Origin: Sphingobium chungbukense
GTDB lineage: Bacteria > Pseudomonadota > Alphaproteobacteria > Sphingomonadales > Sphingomonadaceae
DNA length: 64,000 bases
NCBI RefSeq assembly: GCF_001005725.1
Contig: NZ_LBIC01000001.1
Coordinates: 522,501 to 586,500 of the forward strand
Direction: 5' to 3'
The notes beneath the pieces are model-generated. The model saw only the letters and a program-made list of their open reading frames with translations. It did not search any database and was not told the origin of the DNA. The position numbers and the translations under genes are program-made. Below, one piece after another: positions 26,833 through 36,307 of the stretch; position 1 is the first letter of the stretch; each line of letters opens with the position of its first letter.

Positions 26833-26862
26833 CCGTCACTCCAGCGGAAGCCGGGGTGACGG
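26833..26862. repeat. intergenic hairpin, convergent-gene boundary
   Basis: CCGTCACTCC and GGGGTGACGG form a near-perfect inverted repeat around AGCGGAAGCC. It lies between the ends of the lipoprotein and pepN genes. The core GTCAC...GGGGTGAC resembles sphingomonad palindromes also seen at 49059-49136 and 57741-57765. No T run, so terminator function is uncertain. Confidence 0.55.
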
Positions 26863-26875
26863 TCTTCAGGGATGT

Positions 26876-29473
26876 CTACTCCAGGCTCTTGCTCACCTGT
26901 TCCGTGACATCCTTCGACAGCCCCGGCACGGCCAGGATACGCTGCAATTCCGCCTTCATCAGCGCCGCTCGCCCCTCATCGAAGCGTTTCCAGCGGCCGA
27001 GCGGCGGCACCAGCCGGGCGGCGGTCTGCGGATTGAGCTTGTCGAGCGCGATGATGCAGTCGGCCACCAGCCGATAGCCCTTGCCCGACCTGTGGTGGAA
27101 CGCCCATTGGTTGCCCGCGAACGCGCCATAAAGCGACCGTACCCGGTTGGGATTGGCCAGGGCAAAGTCCTTGTGCCTGCCCAGTTCCTCGACCAGATCG
27201 ACCGTGTCCGGGTGGAAGGCGAACGCCTGGGTCTGGAACCATTTGTCCAGCGTCAGCGCATCGTCCCGATAACGGTTGTAGAAGATGTCGAGCGCCGCCT
27301 CCCGTTCGGCGCTGGTGCCGTTCGCGAGGGTCGCGAGCGCCGCCTGCCGTTCGGTCATATTGTCGGCCTCGCTGAACTGGCCGAAGGCGACCGCCGGACC
27401 ATCGCCCGCGCCCGACGCCGCCAGATAATGCAGGGCCGTGTTGCGCAATTTCCGCGCGCCCTTGGCCGCGGACGACAGGGCAAAGGCATTGGATCTGGTT
27501 TTCGCATGAATATCGCGCCAGAGCGGCTCGAGTTCGGAACCAATCCGGCGTTGCAGCGCATCTCGAGCGGCGTGGATCGCATCGGGATCGACCACCGCCA
27601 TCTGATCGCCCAGATACGCCTCACTCGGCAAGCGGATCGCTTCAGCGACGAAGGCGGGATCGAGCAGCGGATCGGTGGCGGTGTTGCGGATCGCGGCGAT
27701 CACCGCTTCCTCATCGACCACCTGGCCGCCGATGCGGCCCACCAGCACATTGACCATGAGCTGCTGCATCGCCTCATAACGGGCAAAGGGATCGTCGTCA
27801 TGCGCCGACAGGAAAGCGAGATCGGCCTGGCTACGGTTGGTTTCGACGATGACGGGAGCGGAAAAGCCCCGATTGATCGACAGCACCGGCGCTTCGGACA
27901 GATTGTCGAAGGTGAAGCGCTGCTTCGCTTCCGTCAGCATCAGCAGTTCGTCTCCCCGCCCCTGGCCGGAGGCGCGATCGAACAAGGCCATGCGCAGCGG
28001 GATCGCCATGGGCTGCTTTTCGGGCTGGCCGGGTGTCGGCGGAACGGCCTGTTCCAGATGGAGCGTGGCGGTCCGGCTCACCGGATCATGGGTCAACAGC
28101 GCGCGGACATGGGGCGTGCCGGCCTGCTCATACCAGCGGCGGAACTGGCCGAGGTCGATTTCTCCTCCCTCCTCCATCGCACGGACGAAATCCTCGCAGG
28201 TGGCCGCTTCCCCGTCGTGCCGGTCGAAATAGAGGTCCGTCCCGGTGCGGAAGCGCTCCGGCCCCAGCATCAGCGCCATCATGCGGATGACCTCCGCGCC
28301 CTTATTGTAGATGGTCGCGGTGTAGAAGTTACTGATTTCCATGTAGGATTCAGGGCGGATCGGATGAGCGAGCGGGCCGCTATCCTCCTGGAACTGGGCC
28401 GCGCGCAGGATGCGGACATCCTCGATCCGCTTCACCGCATGCGACCCCATGTCGGCGGAAAAATTCTGGTCGCGGAAGACGGTGAAGCCTTCCTTGAGGC
28501 TGAGCTGGAACCAGTCGCGACAGGTGACACGATTGCCCGACCAGTTGTGGAAATATTCATGCGCCACCACGCCTTCGACGCCGTCATAATCAATGTCGGT
28601 GGCGGTTTCGGGATCGGCCAATATGTAACGCGAATTGAAGATGTTGAGGCCCTTATTCTCCATCGCGCCAAAGTTGAAATCGGCCACGGCGACGATGTTG
28701 AACACGTTCAGGTCATATTCGCGGCCATAGACGCGCTCATCCCAGGCCATGCTGTTCTTGAGCGCCTGCATCGCGTGGGCGGTGCGGGGAAGGTCCGTTT
28801 CCTTGACCCAGATGCCGAGCCGGACTTCGCGACCGCTCATCGTCTCGAAACGGTCGGCGTTACAGGCCAGATCGCCCGCGACCAGCGCGAACAGATAGCA
28901 GGGCTTGGGGAAAGGATCATTCCAGCGCGCCCAGTGACGCCCGTTCGGCAGATCGCCCTGCTCGACGGGGTCGCCATTGGCGAGAAGCACGGGATAACGC
29001 GCCTTGTCCGCCGCCATGCGTACCGAATAGCGCGACAGCACGTCCGGACGATCGGGGAAAAAGGTGATGCGGCGGAATCCCTCCGCCTCACACTGGGTAC
29101 AGAGCAGGTCGCCGCTGGCATAGAGACCCATCAGCTTGCTGTTCGTCTGCGGCGCGATCTGCACCAGCGTCTCGACGCTATGTGCTGCGCCGGAGAGCGG
29201 GATCACCAAAGTCCCCGCGTCCACCGTCCATTGCTCCGGACCAACCCGCTCGCCGTCAACCTTGATCTCCAGCGGCAGCAGGCCGTCGCCATCGAGTTTC
29301 AGGGGCCGATCATGCTCACCATTGCGGACCACGGAGAGGATGGCCCGAACCTGCGTTGCCGCCGCATCGAGGTCGAAATCAAGTGTGATGTCGGGCACCA
29401 GCCAATCGGGCGGACGATAATCCTGGCGGCGGATCACGGTAGGGGCGGCGGGGGAGGATTGCATGTCGGCCAT
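26876..29473 (-). CDS. pepN: aminopeptidase N (M1 family)
   Basis: 865 residues, the length of the bacterial PepN (alanyl aminopeptidase) group. The exopeptidase motif GAMEN lies in NFGAMENKGLN near residue 269 and the zinc motif in VAHEYFHNW near 303, with the third ligand Glu in LKEGFTVFRD near 325. A long helical C-terminal domain follows. It trims N-terminal residues from cytoplasmic peptides. No signal peptide. A second in-frame ATG at 29464 is an alternative start. It stands alone between two repeat-bearing gaps. Confidence 0.96.
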   Translation of the reverse strand: MADMQSSPAAPTVIRRQDYRPPDWLVPDITLDFDLDAAATQVRAILSVVRNGEHDRPLKLDGDGLLPLEIKVDGERVGPEQWTVDAGTLVIPLSGAAHSVETLVQIAPQTNSKLMGLYASGDLLCTQCEAEGFRRITFFPDRPDVLSRYSVRMAADKARYPVLLANGDPVEQGDLPNGRHWARWNDPFPKPCYLFALVAGDLACNADRFETMSGREVRLGIWVKETDLPRTAHAMQALKNSMAWDERVYGREYDLNVFNIVAVADFNFGAMENKGLNIFNSRYILADPETATDIDYDGVEGVVAHEYFHNWSGNRVTCRDWFQLSLKEGFTVFRDQNFSADMGSHAVKRIEDVRILRAAQFQEDSGPLAHPIRPESYMEISNFYTATIYNKGAEVIRMMALMLGPERFRTGTDLYFDRHDGEAATCEDFVRAMEEGGEIDLGQFRRWYEQAGTPHVRALLTHDPVSRTATLHLEQAVPPTPGQPEKQPMAIPLRMALFDRASGQGRGDELLMLTEAKQRFTFDNLSEAPVLSINRGFSAPVIVETNRSQADLAFLSAHDDDPFARYEAMQQLMVNVLVGRIGGQVVDEEAVIAAIRNTATDPLLDPAFVAEAIRLPSEAYLGDQMAVVDPDAIHAARDALQRRIGSELEPLWRDIHAKTRSNAFALSSAAKGARKLRNTALHYLAASGAGDGPAVAFGQFSEADNMTERQAALATLANGTSAEREAALDIFYNRYRDDALTLDKWFQTQAFAFHPDTVDLVEELGRHKDFALANPNRVRSLYGAFAGNQWAFHHRSGKGYRLVADCIIALDKLNPQTAARLVPPLGRWKRFDEGRAALMKAELQRILAVPGLSKDVTEQVSKSLE

Positions 29474-29483
29474 CCCCGCAGCC

Positions 29484-29520
29484 TAGAGCGATTTCGAGTG
29501 AAATGGAACATTTCACGACT
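29484..29520. repeat. short TAGAGCGATTTC palindromic remnant
   Basis: TAGAGCGATTTCG followed by a GTGAAAT/ATTTCAC hairpin. This is a common sphingomonad intergenic motif and may be a relative of the element at 17287. Lies in the 137-base gap upstream of pepN. Confidence 0.5.
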
Positions 29521-29549
29521 GGGAAATCACGGAAATAAAGACGCTTTCG

Positions 29550-29591
29550 GCCGGAAAAGACCAGCGGCAGCGCGCGGAAAGACGCGCTGCC
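29550..29591 (-). terminator. possible terminator after parB
   Basis: On the minus strand GGCAGCGCG pairs with CGCGCTGCC around an eight-base loop, followed a few bases later by TCTTTTCC. The T run is short, so function is only likely. Confidence 0.4.
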
Positions 29592-29610
29592 CGATGGGCG
29601 TATCAGCTAT

Positions 29611-30531
29611 TCAAATGCGCTCCCCCGAGAGCCGCTGGCATAGCATGTCGAGCTGATCCAGCGTCGAATAGTGGAGCGAAAGGACGCCATGGCCGCCCGC
29701 GCCATAGCTGATGTCGACCTTCACGCCCAATATATCGGCCAGATGCTGCTCCAGCGCGACAATGTCGGGGTCATTTTCCTTGGGTGTGGCGCCACGCTGG
29801 CGATTGGGAGTGGCCGCCCCGGTCTTGGTGCGACGGACGAGCTGCTCGGTATCACGGACCGACAGGCCCTTACTCTCCACGGTGCGTGCCAGCGCTTCGC
29901 AATCGGGCGCACCGATCAGCGCGCGGGCATGGCCCATGCTGAGTTTCTGTTCGATCACCTGCTGCTGCACCACCGCAGGCAGATCGAGCAGACGCATCAG
30001 ATTGGCCACATGACTGCGCGACTTGCCGACCAAGCGCCCGAGCGCCTCCTGGCTGTGATGGAATTCCGCGATCAGCTTGCGATAGGCTTCCGCTTCTTCG
30101 ATCGGGTTCAGATCCTCGCGCTGGATATTTTCAATCAGCGCGATTTCCAGCGTTTCGGCTTCGTCGAAATCACGAACGATGGCCGGGATGCGATGCAGTT
30201 GCGCCCTCTGGGCGGCACGCCAGCGGCGTTCGCCCGCGACGATCTGGAAGCCTCCGCCGTGGGGGCGCACGATGATCGGCTGGATAACGCCCCGCTTGGC
30301 GATGCTGTCGGCCAATTCCTGCAACGCGCCATCGTCGAAATGACGGCGGGGCTGCTCCGGATGCGGTTGAATCAGAGCGACTTCGATGCTCTGGATCGCC
30401 TTAGTCGAAGGAGAGGTCGGCGCAGTCGGCGTGAGCGGTTCTTCGCGGGCAACGTCACCCAACAGTGCGGACAGGCCACGACCCAAGCCTTGCGGACGCT
30501 TCGCAGACTTCATCACATTCTCTTCACTCAA
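29611..30531 (-). CDS. parB: chromosome partitioning protein ParB
   Basis: 306 residues. The CTP-binding/ParB-N domain is visible near 50-140 with the boxes PEQPRRHFD and GERRWRAAQRA. The HTH region that reads parS follows (HHSQEALGRLVGKSRSHVANLMRLLDL split, near 150-180), and a C-terminal dimerisation segment ends the protein. The start TTG at 30531 overlaps the parA stop and is preceded by AGGAGG at seven bases; ATG at 30513 is the alternative (MKSAKRPQGLGRGLSALLGD). ParB clamps load at parS sites, four of which are in this window. Confidence 0.96.
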   Translation of the reverse strand: MSEENVMKSAKRPQGLGRGLSALLGDVAREEPLTPTAPTSPSTKAIQSIEVALIQPHPEQPRRHFDDGALQELADSIAKRGVIQPIIVRPHGGGFQIVAGERRWRAAQRAQLHRIPAIVRDFDEAETLEIALIENIQREDLNPIEEAEAYRKLIAEFHHSQEALGRLVGKSRSHVANLMRLLDLPAVVQQQVIEQKLSMGHARALIGAPDCEALARTVESKGLSVRDTEQLVRRTKTGAATPNRQRGATPKENDPDIVALEQHLADILGVKVDISYGAGGHGVLSLHYSTLDQLDMLCQRLSGERI

Positions 30532-31310
30532 GCAGCGACCTCCTGACGGGGCAGGCGCGCGATCAGTTCACGCGCCAGACGCATATAGGCTTCCGACCCC
30601 GAGCAACGGAAATCGTAGATGAGGGCGGGAACGCCGTGACTCGGCGCTTCCGACAGCCGCACATTGCGGGGAATGACCGTGGAAAATACGAGGTCGCCCA
30701 GACAGGCGCGCACATCGTCGGCCACCTGATCGGTAAGCCGGTTGCGACGGTCGTACATGGTGAGCGCCACGCCCATGATCGACAAGCCAGGATTGAATCG
30801 TCCGCGAATACGTTCGACGGTCTGGAGCAGTTGCGACAATCCCTCCAATGCGAAAAATTCGCACTGTAGCGGCACCAGCAGCGATTGGGCCGCAACCAGT
30901 GCATTGATCGTCAGCAGACCGAGCGAAGGAGGACAGTCGATCAGGCAAATGTCCCATCGGCCCGAAGGCGCTTCGGCCAGCACGCGTTCGAGGCGATGGG
31001 TCCGCTCCTCATATTCGATCAGCTCGATCTCCGCGCCGGAGAGATCCTGCGTGGCGGGCACGATATCCAACTTGGGAACACGTGTGGTAATGATGGCGTC
31101 TTCCAGCGCGCAATTGCCGACCAGCAGGTCATAGCTGGATTGAGCGCGATCGGACTGATTGACACCGAGACCGGTCGACGCATTGCCCTGCGGATCAAGA
31201 TCGACCAGCAGCACCCGCAGACCCGTGGCCGCAAGCCCAGTAGCCAGGTTGATCGCGGTGGTGGTCTTTCCGACGCCGCCTTTCTGGTTGGCAATGGCGA
31301 TCTGGATCAT
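30528..31310 (-). CDS. parA: chromosome partitioning ATPase ParA (Soj)
   Basis: 260 residues. Deviant Walker A KGGVGKTTTAINLATGLA at residue 9, Walker A' (LLVDLDPQGNAS) near 36 and Walker B (DICLIDCPPSLG) near 118. It binds nucleoid DNA with ATP and moves ParB-parS complexes apart. No N-terminal DNA-binding domain, so chromosomal type. Overlaps rsmG by four bases and parB by four, within the minus-strand mnmE-mnmG-rsmG-parA-parB cluster typical of origin-proximal DNA. Confidence 0.97.
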   Translation of the reverse strand: MIQIAIANQKGGVGKTTTAINLATGLAATGLRVLLVDLDPQGNASTGLGVNQSDRAQSSYDLLVGNCALEDAIITTRVPKLDIVPATQDLSGAEIELIEYEERTHRLERVLAEAPSGRWDICLIDCPPSLGLLTINALVAAQSLLVPLQCEFFALEGLSQLLQTVERIRGRFNPGLSIMGVALTMYDRRNRLTDQVADDVRACLGDLVFSTVIPRNVRLSEAPSHGVPALIYDFRCSGSEAYMRLARELIARLPRQEVAA

Positions 31311-31945
31311 CCTCGAACTTTCCTCCTGGATCGAACGGCTTGCGCGACGATGATGGCACTATCGGCATCGGTCACACTGTGTTCCACGTGGAACGTACCT
31401 TGCCATGTCCGAGTCGCCACCTCCAGTTCATTCTGCGCATTTCGTCCTTTTGGCAGCACCCAGATGGTCTTTTCCGTGGATAAATGGATGGCGGAGTCGA
31501 GCAAGCGCGGCAGTGGCGCATAAGCCCGTGCGCTGATAATCGCCGCTTTTGCGGCTGGAACGGTCTCTACACGTCCGCCGAAGACGCTTGCCCCTGCCAG
31601 TCCCAGTTCGTCAATGACGCCGTTCAGGAAGTCGATCCTCTTACGCCGCGATTCTACCATCTGAATTGGGCGGTCAGTGAGGATGGCGACAACAATTCCG
31701 GGCAGGCCCGCGCCGGAACCCAGGTCGATCCACTGCCCCTCTCCGGCCGCGCTTGCCAGGGGGATGAGTTGGGCAGAATCGACAATATGTCGCGCCCAGA
31801 TATGCGGACGGGTCGATTCAGCAATCAGATTTTGCCGCTCCATTTCGGCTAGGAGAATGGCCACATAGCCCTCAAGCCGATCCCATGTTCCACGTGAAAC
31901 ATCGAACCGCTCTTGCAGCCATTGCCGTGCCTCGTCCTCGGTCAC
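31307..31945 (-). CDS. rsmG: 16S rRNA (guanine-N7) methyltransferase RsmG (GidB)
   Basis: 212 residues. Methylates G527 of 16S rRNA; loss gives low-level streptomycin resistance in other bacteria. The SAM-binding motif [18 protein letters not shown] lies near residue 70, followed by [15 protein letters not shown] start at 31945 overlaps the mnmG stop (GTGA). Two parS sites are built into the coding sequence, one over the N-terminal DVSRGT codons and one over the C-terminal GTFHVEH codons. Confidence 0.95.
   Translation of the reverse strand: MTEDEARQWLQERFDVSRGTWDRLEGYVAILLAEMERQNLIAESTRPHIWARHIVDSAQLIPLASAAGEGQWIDLGSGAGLPGIVVAILTDRPIQMVESRRKRIDFLNGVIDELGLAGASVFGGRVETVPAAKAAIISARAYAPLPRLLDSAIHLSTEKTIWVLPKGRNAQNELEVATRTWQGTFHVEHSVTDADSAIIVAQAVRSRRKVRG
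31380..31395. other. parS centromere site 2
   Basis: TGTTCCACGTGGAACG, a 14-base perfect palindrome with the CACGTG core and both GTTCC/GGAAC arms of alphaproteobacterial parS. One terminal base departs from the consensus. Inside the 3' part of rsmG, 0.85 kb from parB. Confidence 0.85.
31886..31901. other. parS centromere site 3
   Basis: TGTTCCACGTGAAACA fits the degenerate consensus TGTTYCACGTGRAACA at all 16 positions; the two arms are slightly different from each other. Located in the 5' part of rsmG. Confidence 0.88.
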
Positions 31946-33792
31946 GCAGCGCGGCGCCGAATGTGGACCAGCAATGCGGCGAGTGCGGCCGGGGTAATTC
32001 CACGTATGCGGCTGGCAGCCGCCAATGTGTCGGGCCTCGCCCTGTCGAGCCGCTCGATCATTTCGGTGGACAGTCCCCCGATGGTGGCAAAATCAAAGTC
32101 AGCCGGAATGATCACCCGCTCATTTCTACGGAGTTCGGCAATCTCCGCCTCCTGCCGTTCGAGATAAGGTGCATAATGGGCGTCCTCCAATATCTCGGCA
32201 CGCAGATCCTCTCCGATCCGAGCGAGGGATGGAGCGAGGTCGAACAGCAACGCCCGGTCCACCTCCGGGAAGCGCGCCCAATCGAACAGCGATCGGCGAG
32301 CGCCGTCCTGACGAACTGACGCGCCGGCCCTGGCCATTTCGGTAGCCGAAAGAGACCGCCCCAACTCCGCTTCGACGGTCCGTCGTTCGGCATCGCGCGC
32401 TTCATAATGAGCGGCACGCTCCGCCCCGAGCAAACCATGTCGACGGGCGATGGGGCCAAGGCGTGTTCCGGCATTATCGGCCCGCAGCCGCAGCCGATAT
32501 TCGGCGCGCGCGGTCAGCATCCGATACGGTTCCGTGACGCCCTGCAACACCAGATCATCGATCATCACGCCAATATAGCTGCTGGCGCGATCGAGGATCA
32601 GCGACTCCTCTCCCCGCGCGCGCGCAGCCGCATTGGCACCAGCCACGAGCCCTTGGGCAGCGGCCTCTTCATACCCCGTGGTGCCGTTGATCTGCCCGGC
32701 GCAGAACAGCCCGGGAATGACGCGAACTTCCAATGTGGAGTCCAGCGCTCGCGGATCGATATGGTCATATTCGACCGCATAGCCGGGAACGATAATTTCC
32801 GCCTTTTCCAAGCCCGTCATGGAGCGGACCATCCGCAACTGGACATCCGCGGGGAGAGAAGTGCTGATACCGTTAGGATAGACCAGATGATCGTCCAGGC
32901 CCTCCGGCTCCAGGAATATCTGATGGCCGTCGCGATCGCCGAAACGAAGAACCTTGTCCTCGATCGACGGGCAATAACGTGGCCCCCGCCCCTCGATCGC
33001 GCCGCTGAACAGAGGCGAACGGCCCAGCCCATCCCGGATGATCGCGTGGGTCCGGTCATTGGTGCGGGTGATCGCGCAATGCAGTTGCGGGAGGGCGCGG
33101 CCGGGTGAAAGCGCCGACATGGTCCAAGCCGACGCGTCGGACGGTTGTGCCTCCAGATGCGCCCAATCGATGGTTCGGCCATCGATGCGCGGCGGCGTCC
33201 CGGTCTTGAGACGCGCGATCGGCAAATCCAATGCCCGGAGTTGAAGACCGAGGGCCGTCGCGGCGCGTTCGCCAGTGCGGCCGCCCGCCATCATTTCCTC
33301 CCCGCGGAAGAGCTTGCCGCCGAGGAAGGTTCCCGTCGCCAGCACGATGGCGGGTGCTGTGAGGCATCGGCCATCCGCCAGACGCAGCCCGTTTGCCGCT
33401 CCATCAGCGAGCAGCAGTTCGACCGCCTCGCCTTCGACAATCGTCAATCCCCGCTGCGCATCAAGCAGCCGGTGGATTTCAGCACGATAGCGCTTTCGGT
33501 CGGCCTGCACGCGCGGCCCCTGTACCGCTGCACCCTTGCTGCTGTTGAGCATCCGATAGTGTATCGCTGCGGCGTCGGCGGCACGGGCGATCAGCCCGTC
33601 CATGGCATCGACTTCGCGTACCAGATGCCCCTTGCCCAACCCCCCAATAGCGGGGTTGCAGGACATGGCGCCGACCGTCTCCTTTTCAAAGGTCAACAGC
33701 GCCACCGCAGCGCCCTTACGCGCCGCCGCCGAGGCCGCCTCGCAGCCCGCATGGCCGCCACCGACCACGATCACATCATAGCGTGTTTGCAT
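31942..33792 (-). CDS. mnmG: tRNA uridine-5-carboxymethylaminomethyl synthesis enzyme MnmG (GidA)
   Basis: 616 residues. FAD-binding motif [18 protein letters not shown] at residue 8; the GidA signatures [20 protein letters not shown] near 45 and the [17 protein letters not shown] segment near 375 are present. With MnmE it installs the cmnm5 group on wobble U34 of several tRNAs. Full length with an intact C-terminal helical domain. Overlaps rsmG downstream by four bases; a parS site lies in the short gap to mnmE. Confidence 0.97.
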   Translation of the reverse strand: MQTRYDVIVVGGGHAGCEAASAAARKGAAVALLTFEKETVGAMSCNPAIGGLGKGHLVREVDAMDGLIARAADAAAIHYRMLNSSKGAAVQGPRVQADRKRYRAEIHRLLDAQRGLTIVEGEAVELLLADGAANGLRLADGRCLTAPAIVLATGTFLGGKLFRGEEMMAGGRTGERAATALGLQLRALDLPIARLKTGTPPRIDGRTIDWAHLEAQPSDASAWTMSALSPGRALPQLHCAITRTNDRTHAIIRDGLGRSPLFSGAIEGRGPRYCPSIEDKVLRFGDRDGHQIFLEPEGLDDHLVYPNGISTSLPADVQLRMVRSMTGLEKAEIIVPGYAVEYDHIDPRALDSTLEVRVIPGLFCAGQINGTTGYEEAAAQGLVAGANAAARARGEESLILDRASSYIGVMIDDLVLQGVTEPYRMLTARAEYRLRLRADNAGTRLGPIARRHGLLGAERAAHYEARDAERRTVEAELGRSLSATEMARAGASVRQDGARRSLFDWARFPEVDRALLFDLAPSLARIGEDLRAEILEDAHYAPYLERQEAEIAELRRNERVIIPADFDFATIGGLSTEMIERLDRARPDTLAAASRIRGITPAALAALLVHIRRRAA

Positions 33793-33833
33793 GGGATGGC
33801 CCCTTATCAGATTTGGGCCATGCGGGTCAAAAC

Positions 33834-33849
33834 CGTTCCACGTGGAACA
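33834..33849. other. parS centromere site 4
   Basis: CGTTCCACGTGGAACA, a 14-base perfect palindrome matching parS except the first base. It sits in the 62-base gap between mnmG and mnmE, the only one of the four sites that is not in coding sequence. Confidence 0.88.
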
Positions 33850-33854
33850 ATGCG

Positions 33855-35138
33855 CTATTTGCCGATGCAGAAACCGGCGAACAGACGGTCGAGCATGTCC
33901 TCCGTCCCCGCCCGCCCGGTGAGGGCATCGATGGCGTTGCGCGCCTGCCGCAACTCCTCCGCCACGATCAATAAATCGCGCGCATTCGCCGCCGCCTGTA
34001 CGTGGGCGTGCAACTTCGCAACACCTTCTTGCTGACGGCGATGCAGGGCATAATCCCCGTCCCCCGGCAGCAGCACCGCAGCGCGCTCCAGCAGAGCCTC
34101 GACCAAGGCCTCGACCCCCTCGCCCGTTCGAGCGGAAAGATGCAGGCCGGGTCGCACATCATCGGGCCATCGGTCGCATTGAGCGGCAATCAGCAGCGCA
34201 TCCTCGCGCGGTATCTCTCCCGCGTCCCCGAGCCAAATGATGATATCCGCCGCTTCCAGTGCCAACCGCGCACGGTCCATGCCAATCGCCTCGATCGCAT
34301 CCCCTGCGTCGGCGCGCAGACCCGCCGTATCGGTGAAGAGAAAGGCCACCCCGCCCAGCGCGGCCGGGACCTCGATCCGATCCCGCGTGGTCCCCGCGAT
34401 GTCGGATACGATGGCGGCATCCCGACCGACCAGGCGATTGAGCAAGGTGGATTTGCCCGCATTGGGCGGCCCTGCCAACACCACCCTGATGCCGTCGCGC
34501 AACCGCTCGGCAGACGGTGCTGACAATATAGCGCCGGCATCCTGGCCCAAGGAGCTTATATCGCCCCTGATCCGTGCCTCGATGTCGGAATCAGGTACGT
34601 CATCTTCATCGGAAAAGTCCAGCGCGGCTTCGGTCAGCGCCGACAGCTGGAGCACCGCATGGCGCCACCCTTCGATGCGGCGGGAAAAGTGGCCCTCCGC
34701 CATCAGAAGAGCGCTTCGGCGCTGCTGCTGCGTTTCCGCCGCAAGCAGGTCGGACAATCCTTCCACCGCATTCAGGTCCATGCGTCCGTTGGCGAAGGCG
34801 CGGCGGGTGAATTCCCCGGGTTCGGCGCGGCGCAATCCAGGCAGGGCAGCCAATACCCCCTCAATGGCCGCGATCACGGCCCGTCCGCCATGGCAATGCA
34901 GTTCGGCCAGATCTTCCCCCGTTGCGGTGCCAGGTCCGGGGAACCAGAGGATGAGTGCGCGATCCAGGGCCATTCCATCGCGGGGGTCGGCAAGCAATGC
35001 CAGCCGCGCCCGGCGTGCCACCGGCAGCTTTCCCGCCAGCGCCTGCAAAGCCATGCCCGCCTGGGGGCCACTAACCCGGATAACGCCGATCCCCGCCGGC
35101 GGCGCACCGCTGGACAGCGCAAAAATAGTGTCTGTCAC
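33855..35138 (-). CDS. mnmE: tRNA modification GTPase MnmE (TrmE)
   Basis: 427 residues, slightly shorter than E. coli MnmE (454). N-terminal formyl-THF-binding domain ([20 protein letters not shown]), a helical domain, and an inserted G domain: P-loop [12 protein letters not shown] near 220, [12 protein letters not shown] switch I, DTAGLR near 265. The C-terminal CIGK, whose Cys is needed for modification, is intact. The expected NKxD motif near 320 is not obvious and reads AAQCDRW; this may be a lineage variant. Start is GTG. Works with MnmG, encoded next. Confidence 0.95.
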   Translation of the reverse strand: MTDTIFALSSGAPPAGIGVIRVSGPQAGMALQALAGKLPVARRARLALLADPRDGMALDRALILWFPGPGTATGEDLAELHCHGGRAVIAAIEGVLAALPGLRRAEPGEFTRRAFANGRMDLNAVEGLSDLLAAETQQQRRSALLMAEGHFSRRIEGWRHAVLQLSALTEAALDFSDEDDVPDSDIEARIRGDISSLGQDAGAILSAPSAERLRDGIRVVLAGPPNAGKSTLLNRLVGRDAAIVSDIAGTTRDRIEVPAALGGVAFLFTDTAGLRADAGDAIEAIGMDRARLALEAADIIIWLGDAGEIPREDALLIAAQCDRWPDDVRPGLHLSARTGEGVEALVEALLERAAVLLPGDGDYALHRRQQEGVAKLHAHVQAAANARDLLIVAEELRQARNAIDALTGRAGTEDMLDRLFAGFCIGK

Positions 35139-35169
35139 AAGCGTCGATCAATCCGAAGAGGCGACGGGA

Positions 35170-35430
35170 TCACCCCTGCCCCTTGTCATCATTCTTGCCC
35201 TGCATACCGGACAGGCCGATATCCATCATCTGCCTGAACAGACGCATACCTGCATCGCCCAAGGGAGAGAAACTCTTGAACAGCGTTTCCATCTGCTCGA
35301 CATTGGCAACACCATCGAAGCTGTCGAGCATCGTCTTCACATATTTGTCGTGAATCGGCGTCACATCCGGCAAGCCGAGGAACGCCCGCGCTTCGGCAGG
35401 TGTGCAATCCACATCCACGCTGACCTTCAT
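35170..35430 (-). CDS. DUF6489 family small protein
   Basis: 86 residues beginning MKVSVDVDCTPAEARAFLGLPDVTP, with a predicted helix pair and a polar tail (SGMQGKNDDKGQG). It matches the sphingomonad DUF6489 proteins, which have no known function. Upstream of mnmE by 31 bases on the same strand, so probably in the same transcript. The Asp- and Cys-containing start and the LGLPDV motif are the conserved part. Confidence 0.8.
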   Translation of the reverse strand: MKVSVDVDCTPAEARAFLGLPDVTPIHDKYVKTMLDSFDGVANVEQMETLFKSFSPLGDAGMRLFRQMMDIGLSGMQGKNDDKGQG

Positions 35431-35590
35431 ATCATGCTACCTTTTAATAGGGGCGTCCATCGAGCCCTCCTCATGCCGCAACATGGGCGGCCAAGGCAAA
35501 TTTTTTGACGGTGGACCGGCTTGCACTTGGCCCATCAAGCGCCATTATGCGGCCCATCACGGCTTTGTCGGAAAAGGAAAGGATCTCTCC

Positions 35591-36289
35591 ATGGCAGCAT
35601 TTGCACCCGTCTCCACTCTGGAAGGCGACGCCCGGTTCGACGTCTATATCGCCCGGCCAGAAGGGACGCCCAAGGCGGCCATCATCGTGATCCAGGAAAT
35701 TTTCGGCGTGAATGAGGGCATCCGCCGCAAATGCGACAATTGGGCCAAGGCAGGCTATCTGGCGCTGGCACCCGATCTGTTCTGGCGGATCGAACCCCAT
35801 ATCGAGCTGGACGCGGACGTGCCCGAGCAACTGCAGCAGGCCTTCGGCCTTTTCGGCCAGTTCGATCAGGATCTGGGAATCCAGGATATCGAAGCGACGA
35901 TCAAGGCTGCGCGCGCCGAACTGGGCGATGGCGGCAAGGTTGGTCTTACGGGCTATTGCCTGGGCGGACGGCTCGCCTTCATGTCGGCCTGCCGTACCGA
36001 TGGCGATGCCTTTGTCGGCTATTATGGTGTCGGCATTGACGGGCTGCTGGGTGAACAGCATGCGATCGGCAAGCCGGTGATGCTGCACATCCCGACCGCC
36101 GACGGCTTCGTCTCGGCCGAGGTGCAACAGAAGATGCATGAGGGGCTGAAGGATAATCGCCACGTCACCCTGCATGACTATGAGGGGCTGGACCATGGTT
36201 TCGCCGCAGAAATGGGCAATCGCCGCAACGAGGAAGCTGCGCAACTGGCCGACCGGCGCACCGCCGATTTCTTCGCGGCCCATCTTTAG
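35591..36289 (+). CDS. dienelactone hydrolase family protein
   Basis: 232 residues, alpha/beta hydrolase. The catalytic Cys lies in GLTGYCLGGRLAF near residue 122, as in dienelactone hydrolases; the His is in YEGLDHGFA near 203 and Asp near 170. EIFGVNEGIRRKCD near 36 is the family oxyanion region. The natural substrate may be a lactone or ester; a link to aromatic degradation is not supported by neighbours. ATG at 35591 follows AGGATCTCTCC. Upstream of a quinone oxidoreductase with an 18-base gap. Confidence 0.9.
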   Translation: MAAFAPVSTLEGDARFDVYIARPEGTPKAAIIVIQEIFGVNEGIRRKCDNWAKAGYLALAPDLFWRIEPHIELDADVPEQLQQAFGLFGQFDQDLGIQDIEATIKAARAELGDGGKVGLTGYCLGGRLAFMSACRTDGDAFVGYYGVGIDGLLGEQHAIGKPVMLHIPTADGFVSAEVQQKMHEGLKDNRHVTLHDYEGLDHGFAAEMGNRRNEEAAQLADRRTADFFAAHL

Positions 36290-36307
36290 AACAAGGAAAA
36301 TATCGCG

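Noticed and set aside
31077..31090. A CACGTG core in parA (AACACGTGTGG)
   Set aside because: Only the six-base core matches parS; the flanking GTT/AAC arms are absent.
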